Shown: positions 54,074 to 63,311 of the stretch, piece by piece
Layout of the letters: every line of letters begins with the position of its first letter
How positions within the stretch are numbered: position 1 is the first letter of the stretch
Source: Blastocatellia bacterium
Lineage (GTDB): Bacteria; Acidobacteriota; Blastocatellia; Chloracidobacteriales; Chloracidobacteriaceae
Reading direction: 5' to 3'
Assembly (NCBI GenBank): GCA_019695185.1
Contig: JAIBAN010000001.1
Location: 248,001 to 312,000 of the forward strand
Length of the DNA: 64,000 nucleotides
Notes under the pieces: model-generated
What the model saw: only the letters and a program-made list of their open reading frames with translations
What the model was told of the DNA's origin: nothing
The model's database searches: none
Translations under genes and position numbers: made by a program

Positions 54074-55846
54074 ATGAACGAATTACGCAAGTATGTCTTT
54101 GAGTTCGACCAGTTTCGGATTGACCCGGTCAAGCGGCGTCTGCTGCGTGATGGCGCACCGGTTTTGCTCACCCCCAAGACCTTTGACACCTTGATTGCAC
54201 TGGTGCAAAACAGCGGGCGGGTGCTGGGCAAAGACGAGTTGCTCAAGACGGTCTGGCCCGATACGGTCGTCGAGGAAAACAACCTCACCCAAAATATTTC
54301 GGCGCTGCGCAAGGTGTTTAATGACAGCCCGAATGAACATCGGTATATCGCCACCATTCCGGGGCGGGGCTATCGCTTTGTGGCGGATGTGAAGCAACTG
54401 GCGTTTGACCGGTTGGAGCTGTCTCCGGCAGATGAATCAACCCCGGTGGAGCCGCAGCCCGTGCGGCAAAGCCTGGCGGTTTTACCTTTTAAAGTGCTTG
54501 GCAAAGAGGACGCGGATGAGTACCTCCGCGTTGGGCTGGCGGATGCCCTGATTACTCGTTTAAGCAACCTCGAACAAATCACCGTGCGCCCCACGAGCGC
54601 GGTGCTCAAATATGACCTCTGCCCCAAGGACCCGGTGGCAATTGGCCGGGAACTGGGGGTTCATTCCGTCATCGAAGGGAGTTTGCGCAGGGTCGGAGAC
54701 CGGATTCGGGTCACGGTCCAGATGGTTTGCACCTCCGCCGGGGCATCCTGGTGGGCCGATAAATTTGACGAACAGTTCACCAATATTTTTGCAGTGGAAG
54801 ACTCGATTTCCGAACAGGTCGTACAGGCGCTGATGCTCAAGCTGTCAAGCGAAGAAGAAACACAGTTGAGCAAACGCTACACGAACTCGACGCTCGCTTT
54901 TCAGGCTTACCTGATGGGACGGTATTTCTGGTCCAAGCGCACCCGGAACGGATTCGAAAAAGGGATCGAGTATTTTGAACAGGCCATTCGGTATGACCCC
55001 GATTATGCACTGGCCTACGTTGGTTTGGCAGACTGTAATACCTTGCTGGGCGAGTATGGATTGATACCGCCGGGCGAAGCCTTTCCCAGGGCGGAAGCCG
55101 CCGTGCGGCGGGCGCTGCATTTGGACGACAAACTGGCTGAAGCCCACGCCTCGCTTGGGGCCCTGCGGGCTGCCTGTTGGGATTGGACGGGTGCCGAGTT
55201 TCAATTTAAGCGAGCCATTCAGCTTAATCCCAACTACCCCACTGTTCGTCAGTGGTATGCGGAATTTCTCACCGCCATGCGGCGGTTTGAAGAGGCATTT
55301 GAGCAAATCAACCATGTTCTGACGGTTGACCCGCTCTGTTTAACCAACAAAACCTGTGAAGCCTGGATTTTCTTTCATACCCGTCGGTATGCAGAAGCCC
55401 TCACGCGCATTCAGTCCGTGATTGCGATGGATCCTGAATTTGCCCCGGCCCGCTTGTGCTCGGCGGCAATTTACGAACAGCTTGGCCGGTATCCGGAGGC
55501 CCTGGATGAGCTGAAGCGGGTTCAGAACTGTTCCGGGCTGGTCTGTGGATATATGAGTTGCCGCATCAGTGTCGGGTATACCTATGCCTTGGCAGGGCAA
55601 CCGGACGAAGCCCGCCGGTTGTTGGCCAAGCTGCAAACCCTGGCAGCCACCCAATATGTCCAACCCACCGACTTTGCCATGATTCATGCCGGTTTGGGGG
55701 AGGCCGACCAGATGTTTCACTGGCTGAACCAGGCCTATGAAAAACAGGCTGAGTGGTTTTACTGGTTGCAGGTTGACCCCAGAATGGACCGCTACCGCTC
55801 GGACCCCCGATTCAGTGATTTGTTGGAGCGGTTGGACCTGATGTAG
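54074..55846 (+). CDS. Winged-helix regulator with TolB-like and TPR regions
   Basis: 590 residues. Residues 5-105 are an OmpR-type winged helix ([50 protein letters not shown]). Residues about 135-270 match the TolB-like/adenylate-cyclase-associated region ([39 protein letters not shown]). TPR repeats fill the remainder. There is no membrane helix, so unlike CadC it should be cytoplasmic. This architecture is abundant in Acidobacteriota; ligands and targets are unknown. AAGGGG lies just before the ATG. Confidence 0.85.
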   Translation: MNELRKYVFEFDQFRIDPVKRRLLRDGAPVLLTPKTFDTLIALVQNSGRVLGKDELLKTVWPDTVVEENNLTQNISALRKVFNDSPNEHRYIATIPGRGYRFVADVKQLAFDRLELSPADESTPVEPQPVRQSLAVLPFKVLGKEDADEYLRVGLADALITRLSNLEQITVRPTSAVLKYDLCPKDPVAIGRELGVHSVIEGSLRRVGDRIRVTVQMVCTSAGASWWADKFDEQFTNIFAVEDSISEQVVQALMLKLSSEEETQLSKRYTNSTLAFQAYLMGRYFWSKRTRNGFEKGIEYFEQAIRYDPDYALAYVGLADCNTLLGEYGLIPPGEAFPRAEAAVRRALHLDDKLAEAHASLGALRAACWDWTGAEFQFKRAIQLNPNYPTVRQWYAEFLTAMRRFEEAFEQINHVLTVDPLCLTNKTCEAWIFFHTRRYAEALTRIQSVIAMDPEFAPARLCSAAIYEQLGRYPEALDELKRVQNCSGLVCGYMSCRISVGYTYALAGQPDEARRLLAKLQTLAATQYVQPTDFAMIHAGLGEADQMFHWLNQAYEKQAEWFYWLQVDPRMDRYRSDPRFSDLLERLDLM

Positions 55847-55857
55847 CTGGGGTGGGG

Positions 55858-56000
55858 GCTAGGGGTTCGGGTCTAGGGTCCAGGGTTCAGGGTATCAAGA
55901 CAATGTACCGGATAAAGTTTCACTAACAAGAACCTGGATGGAAACAGAGTCAGGTAGGGTTGTAGAAACCCTGAACCCTGGACCCTAGACCCTGAACCCT
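55858..56000. repeat. Inverted mixed heptamer array (GGGTTCA, GGGTCTA, GGGTCCA)
   Basis: Left arm 55858-55893 reads GGGTTCG-GGTCTA-GGGTCCA-GGGTTCA-GGG. The right arm 55967-56000, read on the other strand, gives GGGTTCA-GGGTCTA-GGGTCCA-GGGTTCA-GGG. The variant units are in the same order in both arms. Spacer about 73 bp, between two plus-strand genes. Confidence 0.95.
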
Positions 56001-56022
56001 GTTCTTGCCACCGAGGTACCTT

Positions 56023-56514
56023 ATGGATGCTCTCTTTTTTGTGGGAACACTTGCCGTTATGGCTTTGTTGGCCTGGCATGAGTTGAACGTGTACACAAGA
56101 CTGAAACTGCAAAAAAAAGATTCTCAGCCGGTTCGGGCCCGGCTTGGTCGTCGGTTACTGGGCTTGGTTGTTTTATTTGTGGTGGTGACGATGACCTACG
56201 TAGGGGTTCGCAATCTTCGCTCGTTTCCTTCCCCTTCTACCTTTATTACTTACTGGACAATTTGCTTTTTTTTATTGGTTTTTTTAATGGTGTTGGTGGT
56301 TTTTGATTTACGGGCGGTTTATAAACAAGTTCTTCGTTCAATGATTGACGAAGCGGCAGAAGAACGGCGGTTTCAGGAGTTTTTGGAACGGCAGGTTCGC
56401 CTTGAAGCCCGGAAACAACAAAAATCAGCGGGAACACCTCCGGAAAAATTGGGGAACCTTCATCCAGCCCAAGAGTCAAGGGGACAAAGCAACAAGACGG
56501 GCCGCAGTTCGTAA
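56023..56514 (+). CDS. Small membrane protein of unknown function
   Basis: 163 residues with three membrane helices (about 1-18, 45-62 and 75-95: LLGLVVLFVVVTMTYVG, TYWTICFFLLVFLMVLVVF), then a charged cytoplasmic helix (EAAEERRFQEFLERQVRLEARKQQ) and a polar tail. GAGGT lies 6 bases before the ATG. The Ser/Thr kinase gene starts 53 bp downstream, so they probably share a transcript. No family recognised. Confidence 0.7.
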   Translation: MDALFFVGTLAVMALLAWHELNVYTRLKLQKKDSQPVRARLGRRLLGLVVLFVVVTMTYVGVRNLRSFPSPSTFITYWTICFFLLVFLMVLVVFDLRAVYKQVLRSMIDEAAEERRFQEFLERQVRLEARKQQKSAGTPPEKLGNLHPAQESRGQSNKTGRSS

Positions 56515-56567
56515 TCGGTTGTCTTGTGCCGGAGGTTTTCCCATAGATTCTTTCATCTGGATCCATT

Positions 56568-58706
56568 ATGAAAATTTGCCCTGCCTGTAGTACCCAATTT
56601 GACGATACCATGCTTTCCTGTCCGCGCTGTCAGGCTGCGCTTGCTTCGGCGCAAACCATTCCCGGCACGGAACAAATACCTGGAGTTATGCAAAATACAG
56701 ATCAATTAATTGGACAACTGGTTGATGGACGGTTTCAGATTCTCAGTAAACTCGGTGAAGGCGGCATGGGTGCCGTTTTCAAGGCCGAACATACGAAAAT
56801 GAATCGGCTTTGTGCCATTAAGATTATGAGTGCTTCCATTGCGGGCGATAAAGACTCCTATGCCCGCTTCATTCGGGAAGCACAGATGTCGAGCAAACTT
56901 GACCACCCACATGCGGTGATGATTTATGATTTTGGCGAAACCGAAAACGGTTTGGTTTATCTGGCGATGGAATATGTTGAGGGGGAAATGCTCTCGACCT
57001 TGCTGCGGCGTGAAGGAGCGCTGCCGATTGACCGGGTTTTGTTTCTGGCCCGGCAGGCTGGTTCTGCTCTGGAAGCTGCCCATAAATTGAGCATCATTCA
57101 CCGCGACCTCAAACCCGATAACATCATGATTGGCAAAAAGGATGGGCGGGATTGGGTGAAAGTGCTGGATTTCGGAATTGCCAAAGTCGCCACCGAAGAC
57201 CAGCGTCACGATTTGACGGCTGCCGGAATGGTCATCGGGACACCGCTTTATATGTCTCCCGAACAGTTGGCCGGGGAAAAACTTGACGCCCGTTCCGACA
57301 TCTACAGTTTTGCTCTGATTATCTATCAAATGTTGACGGGGGTTTTGCCATTTCAGGGGGAAAACACCCAGGCCATCATGGTCAAACGGTTGACGGAAAA
57401 TCCCATGCCCATCCGGTTTGCCAACCCCAACGTGCGGATTCCCGAAGATATGGAAGCTGCTCTGTTGCAAGCGCTGGCCCGTGACCGGAATCATCGCCCG
57501 CAAAACATGACTGCGTTGCTGACCATGTTGGAAAGTGGTGCTGCCCAAACCGGCCAAGTGGCTCCGGGCGGAGCGGTCAACCCAACTCTGAGGCCGATGG
57601 CCCCTGGCGGGACCAATCCATTTCCACCGGCAGCCTCCTATCAAACCGCCGGCAACGCTCCGGTCAGCACCGGTCAGCCTTCCCAGCGTGGACCGGCCAC
57701 TCCGGGACAGTTTGCCCCGCCACCCACCGTTGCGGCACCAATGGCAAATACCCCCGGTCAACCCATGCCGCCGATGCCTGGAGGGAATTTCCCACCTGGA
57801 CAGCCGCCCATGCAACCGGGATTTCAGCCTCAACCCCAACGTCCGCCCATGGGTGGACCAGGGATGCCGCCCATGGGTGGGCCGGGCATGGCACCGGCTG
57901 CCGGACCGGGAACCAAACCGATGGGCGGACCGGGGATGCCTCCGCCCCCGATGCCTAATCAACCTCCGGCTAAGAAAGGCGGCGGGTTGGGAATTGTGAT
58001 TGCCCTGGTCCTGGTGTTGATTGTTCTGGGCGGGGGGGGGTTGGTGGTTCTTGGCATTATGGCAACCAAATCCAAAACGGAGCCGGTGGTAACGGAGAAC
58101 CCACCTGATACCAAGCCGGAGAAAAACACCAAAACCGATAAAACTGAAAAACCAGAGACGGACAAACCGGTTGCAAATTCTTCTGGCCCGAGTGCCGAAG
58201 CGCAGGCTGCCTATGATGATGGCGTGGCACTCATGCAGAAAAAACAATACCGGGATGCAGAAAAAAAATTCCGGGAAGCTGTCGCGTTTGACCCCAATTA
58301 TGCGGATGCCCATTACAACCTCGGGGTGGCACTGTTTAACAATTACAAGCTGGCGGATTCGGTCGAGGAACTCAAACAGGCGGTTCGCCTGAGCGACAAC
58401 GATGACCGGAAATTCAAAGCCTACTATGCCCGTGGTTTGGCCAACTGGGAATTGAAACGCTATGACCAGGCAGAAGAGGACTTTGCCCAAGCCTCCAAAC
58501 ACAAATCCGACAACCAGGAGGTACTGGCCTATCGCGGTTTTGTGTTGCAACTGGCAGGGCGTCAATCCGAAGCCAATCAGGTGTATGATGACTTTTTGGC
58601 AAAAAACAGTATCGGGACACTGACCGATATGGTCAAACAATGCCGGGACGGTTCGGCTGTTCCACCTAAAACTTTGAAAGAAGGTGGGTTTAATCCTTTG
58701 GAATAA
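56568..58706 (+). CDS. Membrane Ser/Thr protein kinase with zinc ribbon and TPR domain
   Basis: 712 residues. N-terminal C-x2-C...C-x2-C zinc ribbon (CPACS, CPRCQ; 4-21). Kinase domain about 54-320: GEGGMGAVFKAEH, K85 in LCAIKI, D180 in IIHRDLKPDN, D201 in DFGIAKV, GTPLYMSPEQ. A Pro/Gly/Met-rich linker (about 325-460), one membrane helix (GLGIVIALVLVLIVLGGGGL) and an outer TPR region (about 540-690) follow. It is a PknB-like receptor kinase; the outer TPRs may sense a partner. Long antisense frames reflect its base composition and are not genes. Confidence 0.92.
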   Translation: MKICPACSTQFDDTMLSCPRCQAALASAQTIPGTEQIPGVMQNTDQLIGQLVDGRFQILSKLGEGGMGAVFKAEHTKMNRLCAIKIMSASIAGDKDSYARFIREAQMSSKLDHPHAVMIYDFGETENGLVYLAMEYVEGEMLSTLLRREGALPIDRVLFLARQAGSALEAAHKLSIIHRDLKPDNIMIGKKDGRDWVKVLDFGIAKVATEDQRHDLTAAGMVIGTPLYMSPEQLAGEKLDARSDIYSFALIIYQMLTGVLPFQGENTQAIMVKRLTENPMPIRFANPNVRIPEDMEAALLQALARDRNHRPQNMTALLTMLESGAAQTGQVAPGGAVNPTLRPMAPGGTNPFPPAASYQTAGNAPVSTGQPSQRGPATPGQFAPPPTVAAPMANTPGQPMPPMPGGNFPPGQPPMQPGFQPQPQRPPMGGPGMPPMGGPGMAPAAGPGTKPMGGPGMPPPPMPNQPPAKKGGGLGIVIALVLVLIVLGGGGLVVLGIMATKSKTEPVVTENPPDTKPEKNTKTDKTEKPETDKPVANSSGPSAEAQAAYDDGVALMQKKQYRDAEKKFREAVAFDPNYADAHYNLGVALFNNYKLADSVEELKQAVRLSDNDDRKFKAYYARGLANWELKRYDQAEEDFAQASKHKSDNQEVLAYRGFVLQLAGRQSEANQVYDDFLAKNSIGTLTDMVKQCRDGSAVPPKTLKEGGFNPLE

Positions 58707-58826
58707 AGTCTTGGGGGGCTTGGGGGCTTGGGAGTCTTGAGCGTCAAAATCCTGATAAGGTAACAGACAGCACTGTGACAGGGAGACTCCCAAGACTCCC
58801 AAGCCCCAAGACCCCCAAGACTTTTG
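58705..58826. repeat. Inverted array, CTTGGGAGT/CTTGGGG units
   Basis: Left arm 58705-58741, right arm 58780-58826, spacer about 38 bp, between the kinase and PyrC genes. Units are 7-9 bp. Read on one strand, both arms run CTTGGGG(G), CTTGGGG(G), CTTGGGAGT, CTTGRG in the same order, differing by small indels. The right arm ends 6 bases before the PyrC start. Confidence 0.92.
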
Positions 58827-58832
58827 AATCTT

Positions 58833-60107
58833 ATGTCCTCACTTTTCATTCGTAACGGTCGTTTGATGGACCCGGCGCAAAATCTTGATTCGCCGGGTCA
58901 TTTGTTGATTGAGCAGGGGAAAATTGCTGCCTGGGGGCCGGATGTAGTTGCTCCCGCAGATGTTACGGTCTTTGATGCGACCGGATTGGTGGTTGCGCCC
59001 GGTTTTATTGACCTCCATGTGCATTTGCGCGAACCGGGACAAACCCACAAGGAAACCATTGCCACCGGCACTGCCGCTGCTGCTGCGGGAGGGTTCACTG
59101 CCGTGTGTTGTATGCCCAACACCGCACCGGTTAATGACTCGCCCCTGGTGACCCGGTTTATTTTGGACCGGGTAAAAGAATCAGCCTCCGTGCGGGTCTA
59201 TCCGATTGGTGCCATCACCAAGGGGTTGCAGGGCGAGGTTTTGGCCGAAATTGGCGGAATGCGCGAGGTCGGGATTGTGGCCATTTCCGATGACGGTCAC
59301 TCGGTTTCCAATGCTCAGGTGATGCGGCGGGCCATGGAATATGCCCGTGATTTCAACCTTCCGGTAACTGACCATTGTGAAAACAAGGATTTGGCTGCCG
59401 GAGGAATCATGAACGAAGGGCTTTACTCGACTTTGCTGGGTTTGCGGGGCATGACCCGTGCCGCAGAGGAGGTTGATGTGGCCCGTGATATTGTGCTTTC
59501 GGAATTGACCGGTGCGCATGTTCATATTGCCCACCTCAGCACCGCCGGGTCGGTTGAAATGGTTCGCTGGGCGCAATCACGAGGAGTCCGGATTACCTGC
59601 GAAGTTACCCCGCATCATTTCAGCCTGACCGAAGCCGCCACTGATGGGTTCAATACCAATGCCAAGATGAATCCGCCGCTCCGCACCGAACGCGATGTGG
59701 CCGCATTGCTTGAAGCGCTGGCCGATGGCACGGTGGGGGCCATTGCAACGGACCATGCACCACATTGTGGTACGGAAAAAGACCAGGATTTTGAAAATGC
59801 CCCGTTTGGCATTTTGGGCCTCGAATCAGCTCTCAGCCTGGCTTTGGACCGGCTTTACCATTCCCGCAAGGTTGGCTTGATGCGGCTGGTTGAGTTGTTT
59901 TCAACCGGCCCGGCCCGGCTGTTTAACCTCCCTGGCGGCTCGCTCAAAGTTGGGGAGCCGGGAGATGTGACCATCTTCGACCTGGAAAAGCCGGTTACGC
60001 TCAAGGTTTCCGAATGGCGTTCCAAAAGTCGGAATTCTCCTTTTGAGGGCTGGGAATTGAAGGGCGGTCCGGTGGCTACAGTGGTGGGCGGGGTGAGGGT
60101 TTTTTGA
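58833..60107 (+). CDS. pyrC: Dihydroorotase
   Basis: 424 residues. H62-x-H64 in GFIDLHVHLREPG, the TDHCENKDL and CEVTPHHFSLTE histidines and the late TDHAPH aspartate are the metal ligands and catalytic residues of type I dihydroorotase, which closes carbamoyl-aspartate to dihydroorotate in pyrimidine synthesis. The ATG at 58833 opens MSSLFIRNGRLMDP, the family start; there is no ribosome site because the array fills the space. No pyrB is adjacent. It converges on the zinc-ribbon gene. Confidence 0.95.
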   Translation: MSSLFIRNGRLMDPAQNLDSPGHLLIEQGKIAAWGPDVVAPADVTVFDATGLVVAPGFIDLHVHLREPGQTHKETIATGTAAAAAGGFTAVCCMPNTAPVNDSPLVTRFILDRVKESASVRVYPIGAITKGLQGEVLAEIGGMREVGIVAISDDGHSVSNAQVMRRAMEYARDFNLPVTDHCENKDLAAGGIMNEGLYSTLLGLRGMTRAAEEVDVARDIVLSELTGAHVHIAHLSTAGSVEMVRWAQSRGVRITCEVTPHHFSLTEAATDGFNTNAKMNPPLRTERDVAALLEALADGTVGAIATDHAPHCGTEKDQDFENAPFGILGLESALSLALDRLYHSRKVGLMRLVELFSTGPARLFNLPGGSLKVGEPGDVTIFDLEKPVTLKVSEWRSKSRNSPFEGWELKGGPVATVVGGVRVF

Positions 60108-60146
60108 AACCGAGGACCGAGTGGTGGGGACTGAAGACCGAGTTTT
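60108..60146. repeat. Decayed one-armed GGACCGA/GGACTGA array
   Basis: Right after the PyrC stop: GAGGACCGAGTGG...GGACTGAAGACCGAG. It resembles a worn GGACTGA array; no inverted arm is seen before 60420. Confidence 0.5.
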
Positions 60147-60190
60147 GATTGCCGTTCTGATGCCGGTTGCTTCAAAACCTGGGTAGAAAA

Positions 60191-60265
60191 GAAAAGAGGC
60201 CGTGCGAGTCGTATCACTCTCGCACAGCCTACGGCTGCGATTTCATTTGCACGCCTCTCCTTTTC
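60191..60265. other. Structured region between convergent genes
   Basis: An outer stem (GAAAAGAGGCCGTGC with GCACGCCTCTCCTTTTC, imperfect) encloses a GTGCGAG/CTCGCAC hairpin and a short AGCC-TA-CGGCT. It may be a terminator, an mRNA 3' structure or a small RNA. No promoter or T tract settles it. Confidence 0.35.
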
Positions 60266-60419
60266 AAAATTGAGGATGAGAGTTACCCGGCACTGTGGTG
60301 AGTGCTCCTTGAAAACCGCTTGGCGTGCCCGCTTGTCTATAATCCTTTGCTTGTGACCTTATTTCCAAAAACTGAGAGTCCCGTTTGTCGACCGTGGTGT
60401 CAAGGCTGATGTCTGAAAC

Positions 60420-60785
60420 CTAGGCTGCCGGTGGTGCGGCAACTTTGGCGATATTGACCAACTCGACCGGTTGCATTTTTAAGAAGCATTCCCGGCAATA
60501 TACCGGACGCCCTTGCGTCGGAAGAAACGGGACGGTTGTATTGACTCCGCATTGGGCGCATTCGACAGCCACTTGAATTCGTGGTTTGCTGCCGTCGGTG
60601 CTCATCATGCTGAGAAGGGCATTGAATCGTTCGTTCTTCTTGATTTTGCAGGGCTTGCAGCGCTTGGGCGAATTTTTGAGCCCTTTGTCCGTAAAAAAGA
60701 GTTGTTCCCCGGCTGTGAAGACAAACTCACAACCACATTCGATGCAGTTGAGGGTTTGGTCAACATATTCCTTTACATCTTCCAT
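60420..60785 (-). CDS. Zinc-ribbon domain protein
   Basis: 121 residues from the ATG at 60785, with AGGAG 11 bases upstream. Two zinc ribbons: C-x2-C...C-x2-C in CIECGCEF and KRCKPCKIKK (about 13-50), and CAQCG with YCREC later (about 80-107). The block QTLNCIECGCEFVFTAGEQ with FTDKGLKNSPKRC is typical of a widespread bacterial zinc-ribbon family of unknown role. A GTG at 60920 would add 45 residues; the family usually begins near YVDQTL, so the short form is used. Confidence 0.78.
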   Translation of the reverse strand: MEDVKEYVDQTLNCIECGCEFVFTAGEQLFFTDKGLKNSPKRCKPCKIKKNERFNALLSMMSTDGSKPRIQVAVECAQCGVNTTVPFLPTQGRPVYCRECFLKMQPVELVNIAKVAAPPAA

Positions 60786-60920
60786 GACAGTATCTTCTCC
60801 TCTGAGGTAGTGGTCCTGTATGCGTTCGGGCGTGAGCGCAGTGGGATGGTGGCCGCAAACAGGCAGGCTCGCGCCCTGGATTGAAGAGCTTCTTCCTTTC
60901 AGAAAACTGAAAAAAGACAC

Positions 60921-61205
60921 ACCGCAACCGGAGCATCCAAATCCTGTTTGGACACGTCGTTGATTCCCCTGGTTCGTTACTTTGTTTGGATTTGAAAACC
61001 GACAAGATGTCTATTGACAATCATTTGTGTATCCGAAGTTAAAGTAATTGTCAAGCTCTTTGTCCTCCATAAAAACACGCTCATAACTGCAAAAAGCCGC
61101 AACTTATTGATTTTTCAGGAAAATAAAGTTGCGGTGAGCTAACATCTTTTTTTGTAGATATTTAGTTTGTGTGACCTCGTGTGGCACTTGAGATGTTGTT
61201 TTTTG
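60921..61205. other. Upstream region with a hairpin
   Basis: AT-rich gap upstream of both the zinc-ribbon and NfeD genes. It holds CCGCAACTT (61097-61105) / AAGTTGCGG (61126-61134), a perfect 9-bp stem with a 20-base loop. Nothing else was recognised; the longer frames here are unsupported. Confidence 0.35.
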
Positions 61206-61322
61206 CAGGTTGTCGGTTGTCGGGCGTGGGTTGTTTCTTGTGCCGGTTTCGTTTTATCCCAGGTTCAGGTAGGCCCCAACAAGCAACATCTCACAACCAG
61301 TAACCGACAACCAACGACCTGT
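61206..61322. repeat. Degenerate inverted heptamer array, GGTTGTC class
   Basis: Left arm 61206-61240 (GGTTGTC, GGTTGTC, GGGCGTG, GGTTGTT), right arm about 61280-61322 (on the other strand GGTCGTT, GGTTGTC, GGTTACT, GGTTGTG). Units correspond by position with substitutions, so this looks like an older array. Both ends keep matching flanks (CAGGT... and ...CTTG). Confidence 0.75.
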
Positions 61323-61458
61323 AATTCGAATGATTGACGCCCTTCCCGCAAGGTCGGCATAATGCCAGGAGCATTTGTTTTCATCCGGTTTTTCCCAACG
61401 CTTTGATTCCTGCTTTCGGAACGACAGATTCCGAACTCTCAGACCCAACAGGCTTGTC

Positions 61459-61950
61459 ATGCTCAATCATCTGTGGGTTATCTGGACGGTACTGGCAGTG
61501 GTTTTTGTGGTGGCCGAAGTCTTTACCACCGGGTTTGTGCTGCTCTGGTTTGGCATCGGAGCCGGGCTGGCAGCTCTGGTGGCCGTGACGGGTTTGGGCG
61601 GTATCGGTGCCCAGGTCGCCGTCTTTTTGATCGCTTCGATCCTCTTAACCATTAGTTCTCGCACTATTTTTGAAAAATATCTGGCTCCCAACAAAGAAGT
61701 TTCCGACCACCAGTTCGGTATGAAAAGCCTGCCGGGACAAATCGGAATGGTCGTGACTGCCAGCCACGGTCCGCGCCACGAAGCCGAAATCAAGGTTTAT
61801 GGTTCGATTTGGAAAGCCTTTCCACTCGATGGACGGGAACCGTTGGAAGAAGGTCAGGAAGTCGAAATTGCCCAAGTGGATGGGAATATTCTGTACGTCC
61901 GTCATGCCCGGCGCGAATTGCCTTGGCGTGCGAGCGGAATTGAGAATTGA
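61459..61950 (+). CDS. NfeD-family membrane protein
   Basis: 163 residues: three to four membrane helices (LWVIWTVLAVVFVVAEVFTTGF, ALVAVTGLGGIGAQVAVFLI), then an OB-fold domain (LPGQIGMVVTASHG, DGREPLEEGQEVEIAQVDG). NfeD proteins pair with slipins in membrane-domain complexes, and here a slipin gene lies downstream. The last residues IEN and the TGA stop are read from the first GAATTGA units of the array, so the true ancestral end is lost. ATG at 61459 has only a weak ribosome site. Confidence 0.88.
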   Translation: MLNHLWVIWTVLAVVFVVAEVFTTGFVLLWFGIGAGLAALVAVTGLGGIGAQVAVFLIASILLTISSRTIFEKYLAPNKEVSDHQFGMKSLPGQIGMVVTASHGPRHEAEIKVYGSIWKAFPLDGREPLEEGQEVEIAQVDGNILYVRHARRELPWRASGIEN

Positions 61951-62056
61951 GAATTGAGAATTGGGTTTCTTGTCTTTTGATTGACCATCAAGCCAGCCAT
62001 ATTGTCAGGTACAGTCTGCCTTGAGACAAGGTTTCACTTCTCAATTCTCAATTGAA
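61935..62056. repeat. Inverted heptamer array, GAATTGA class
   Basis: Left arm 61935-61963, four GAATTGA units; right arm 62037-62056, two to three TTCTCAA units; spacer about 73 bp. A piece of a different class (CCCTGGACCCTG, 62060-62071) follows before the slipin start. The left arm contains the NfeD stop codon. Confidence 0.92.
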
Positions 62057-62074
62057 AAACCCTGGACCCTGCTT

Positions 62075-63181
62075 ATGGAACCCTTCATTATTTTTTTGCT
62101 CATCATTGCCATCATCGGCGTGCTTTCAATTTTGAAGATGTCAATCCGGATTGTGCCGCAAATGAGCGTGCTCATCATTGAGCGACTGGGCTCCTTTGCC
62201 AAGATTGCCGACAGCGGATTGCATTTTATTGTTCCGTTTTTCGAAGCTCCCCGTGCGGTTTACTGGACGGGCGTCCGTCCGGGAACGACCTTGATTGAAC
62301 TCCGGGAGCAGTTTACGGACCTTCCCATGCAACCCTGTATCACCCGCGACAATGTGACGGTCGGGGTTGACTCGGTGATTTACTGGCAGATTACCGACCC
62401 CAAGCGGGCACTCTATGAAGTGGCCGATTTAACCGGGGGCATCATGCAGTTGACCACGACTTCATTGCGCAGTGTGATGGGTGAAATGGACCTTGACCAT
62501 ACGCTTTCCTCCCGCGATACCATCAACAGCAAATTACGTCTGGTTTTGGATGAAGCCACTCATAAGTGGGGCGTCAAGGTCACACGGGTGGAAGTTCGCA
62601 ACATCAACCCGCCGGAAGATGTCCGGATTACCATGGAAAAACAAATGACCGCCGAACGGAACCGGCGTGCTCTGGTCTTGCAAGCCGAAGGCGAAAAACA
62701 GGCGGCGATTGCCCGTGCCGAAGGTGAAAAGCAGGCTGCCATCACCCGTGCCGAAGGGGACAAGCAAATGCAAATCCTGCGGGCTGAGGGTGCGGCTGAG
62801 GCCCGGTTGCGTGCCATTGAAGCAGAGTCGGTGGCCATCCAAAATATTTCCGCCGCGCTGGGCGGGCAGGGCAATCCGGCCAATTATCTGATAATGGGGC
62901 GTTATATCGAGTCGCTCCGGGATATGTCGCTGGGCCAAAACAGCAAAGTTGTCTTTATGCCGGTGGAAAGCTCAAACGTGCTGGCTTCCATTGGGACCTT
63001 CAAAGAAATGTTTGCCGAAACCGGCCAGACGGCGCAAAATTCACAAACTCCAGCCCAATCACAAGCGGCTGACGTTCGCATTCCGATTACACCCCAAATC
63101 ACTGCCCAACTGGCTCCGCAGGTGCGCTCCACCCGCGAACTGGTTCCAACCGGAAAGTTGCGGGCGGATGATTTGAAATAA
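62075..63181 (+). CDS. SPFH/stomatin-like slipin (paraslipin type)
   Basis: 368 residues: one N-terminal membrane helix (PFIIFLLIIAIIGVLSIL), the SPFH domain (VLIIERLGSFAKIADSGLHF, TRDNVTVGVDSVIYWQITDP), a helical region with repeated AEGEKQAAIARAEGEKQAA units (about 210-250), and a Gln/Pro-rich tail. It would form oligomers organising membrane domains with NfeD, encoded just upstream. The ATG at 62075 begins the membrane helix; upstream is array DNA. Confidence 0.93.
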   Translation: MEPFIIFLLIIAIIGVLSILKMSIRIVPQMSVLIIERLGSFAKIADSGLHFIVPFFEAPRAVYWTGVRPGTTLIELREQFTDLPMQPCITRDNVTVGVDSVIYWQITDPKRALYEVADLTGGIMQLTTTSLRSVMGEMDLDHTLSSRDTINSKLRLVLDEATHKWGVKVTRVEVRNINPPEDVRITMEKQMTAERNRRALVLQAEGEKQAAIARAEGEKQAAITRAEGDKQMQILRAEGAAEARLRAIEAESVAIQNISAALGGQGNPANYLIMGRYIESLRDMSLGQNSKVVFMPVESSNVLASIGTFKEMFAETGQTAQNSQTPAQSQAADVRIPITPQITAQLAPQVRSTRELVPTGKLRADDLK

Positions 63182-63296
63182 TTGAGAATTGAGAATTGAG
63201 AATTGAGAATTTTTCAAAATCAGGACAACAGAAGTAAACTCACAAGAAGCAACTCGTTGGATTTCTTCAATTCTCAATTCTCAATTCTCAATTCCC
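63177..63296. repeat. Inverted heptamer array, GAATTGA class
   Basis: Left arm 63177-63210, four GAATTGA units fused to the slipin TAA stop (TAATTGAGAATTGAG); right arm 63265-63296, four TTCTCAA units; spacer about 54 bp with no obvious similarity to other spacers. The GGAGG ribosome site of the next gene follows at once. Confidence 0.95.
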
Positions 63297-63311
63297 CATT
63301 GGAGGATTGTC

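Noticed and set aside
53830-54357. Upstream extension of the TPR gene at 52435-53829
   Set aside because: The extension overlaps the start of the divergent winged-helix gene, while a strong GGAGG and a signal peptide mark the start at 53829.
56706-58802. A 698-codon open frame antisense to the Ser/Thr kinase gene
   Set aside because: The sense strand encodes a textbook kinase with all catalytic motifs. The antisense product is rich in His/Arg/Gly from the Pro-rich linker, has no ribosome site or family resemblance, and is a codon-bias shadow.
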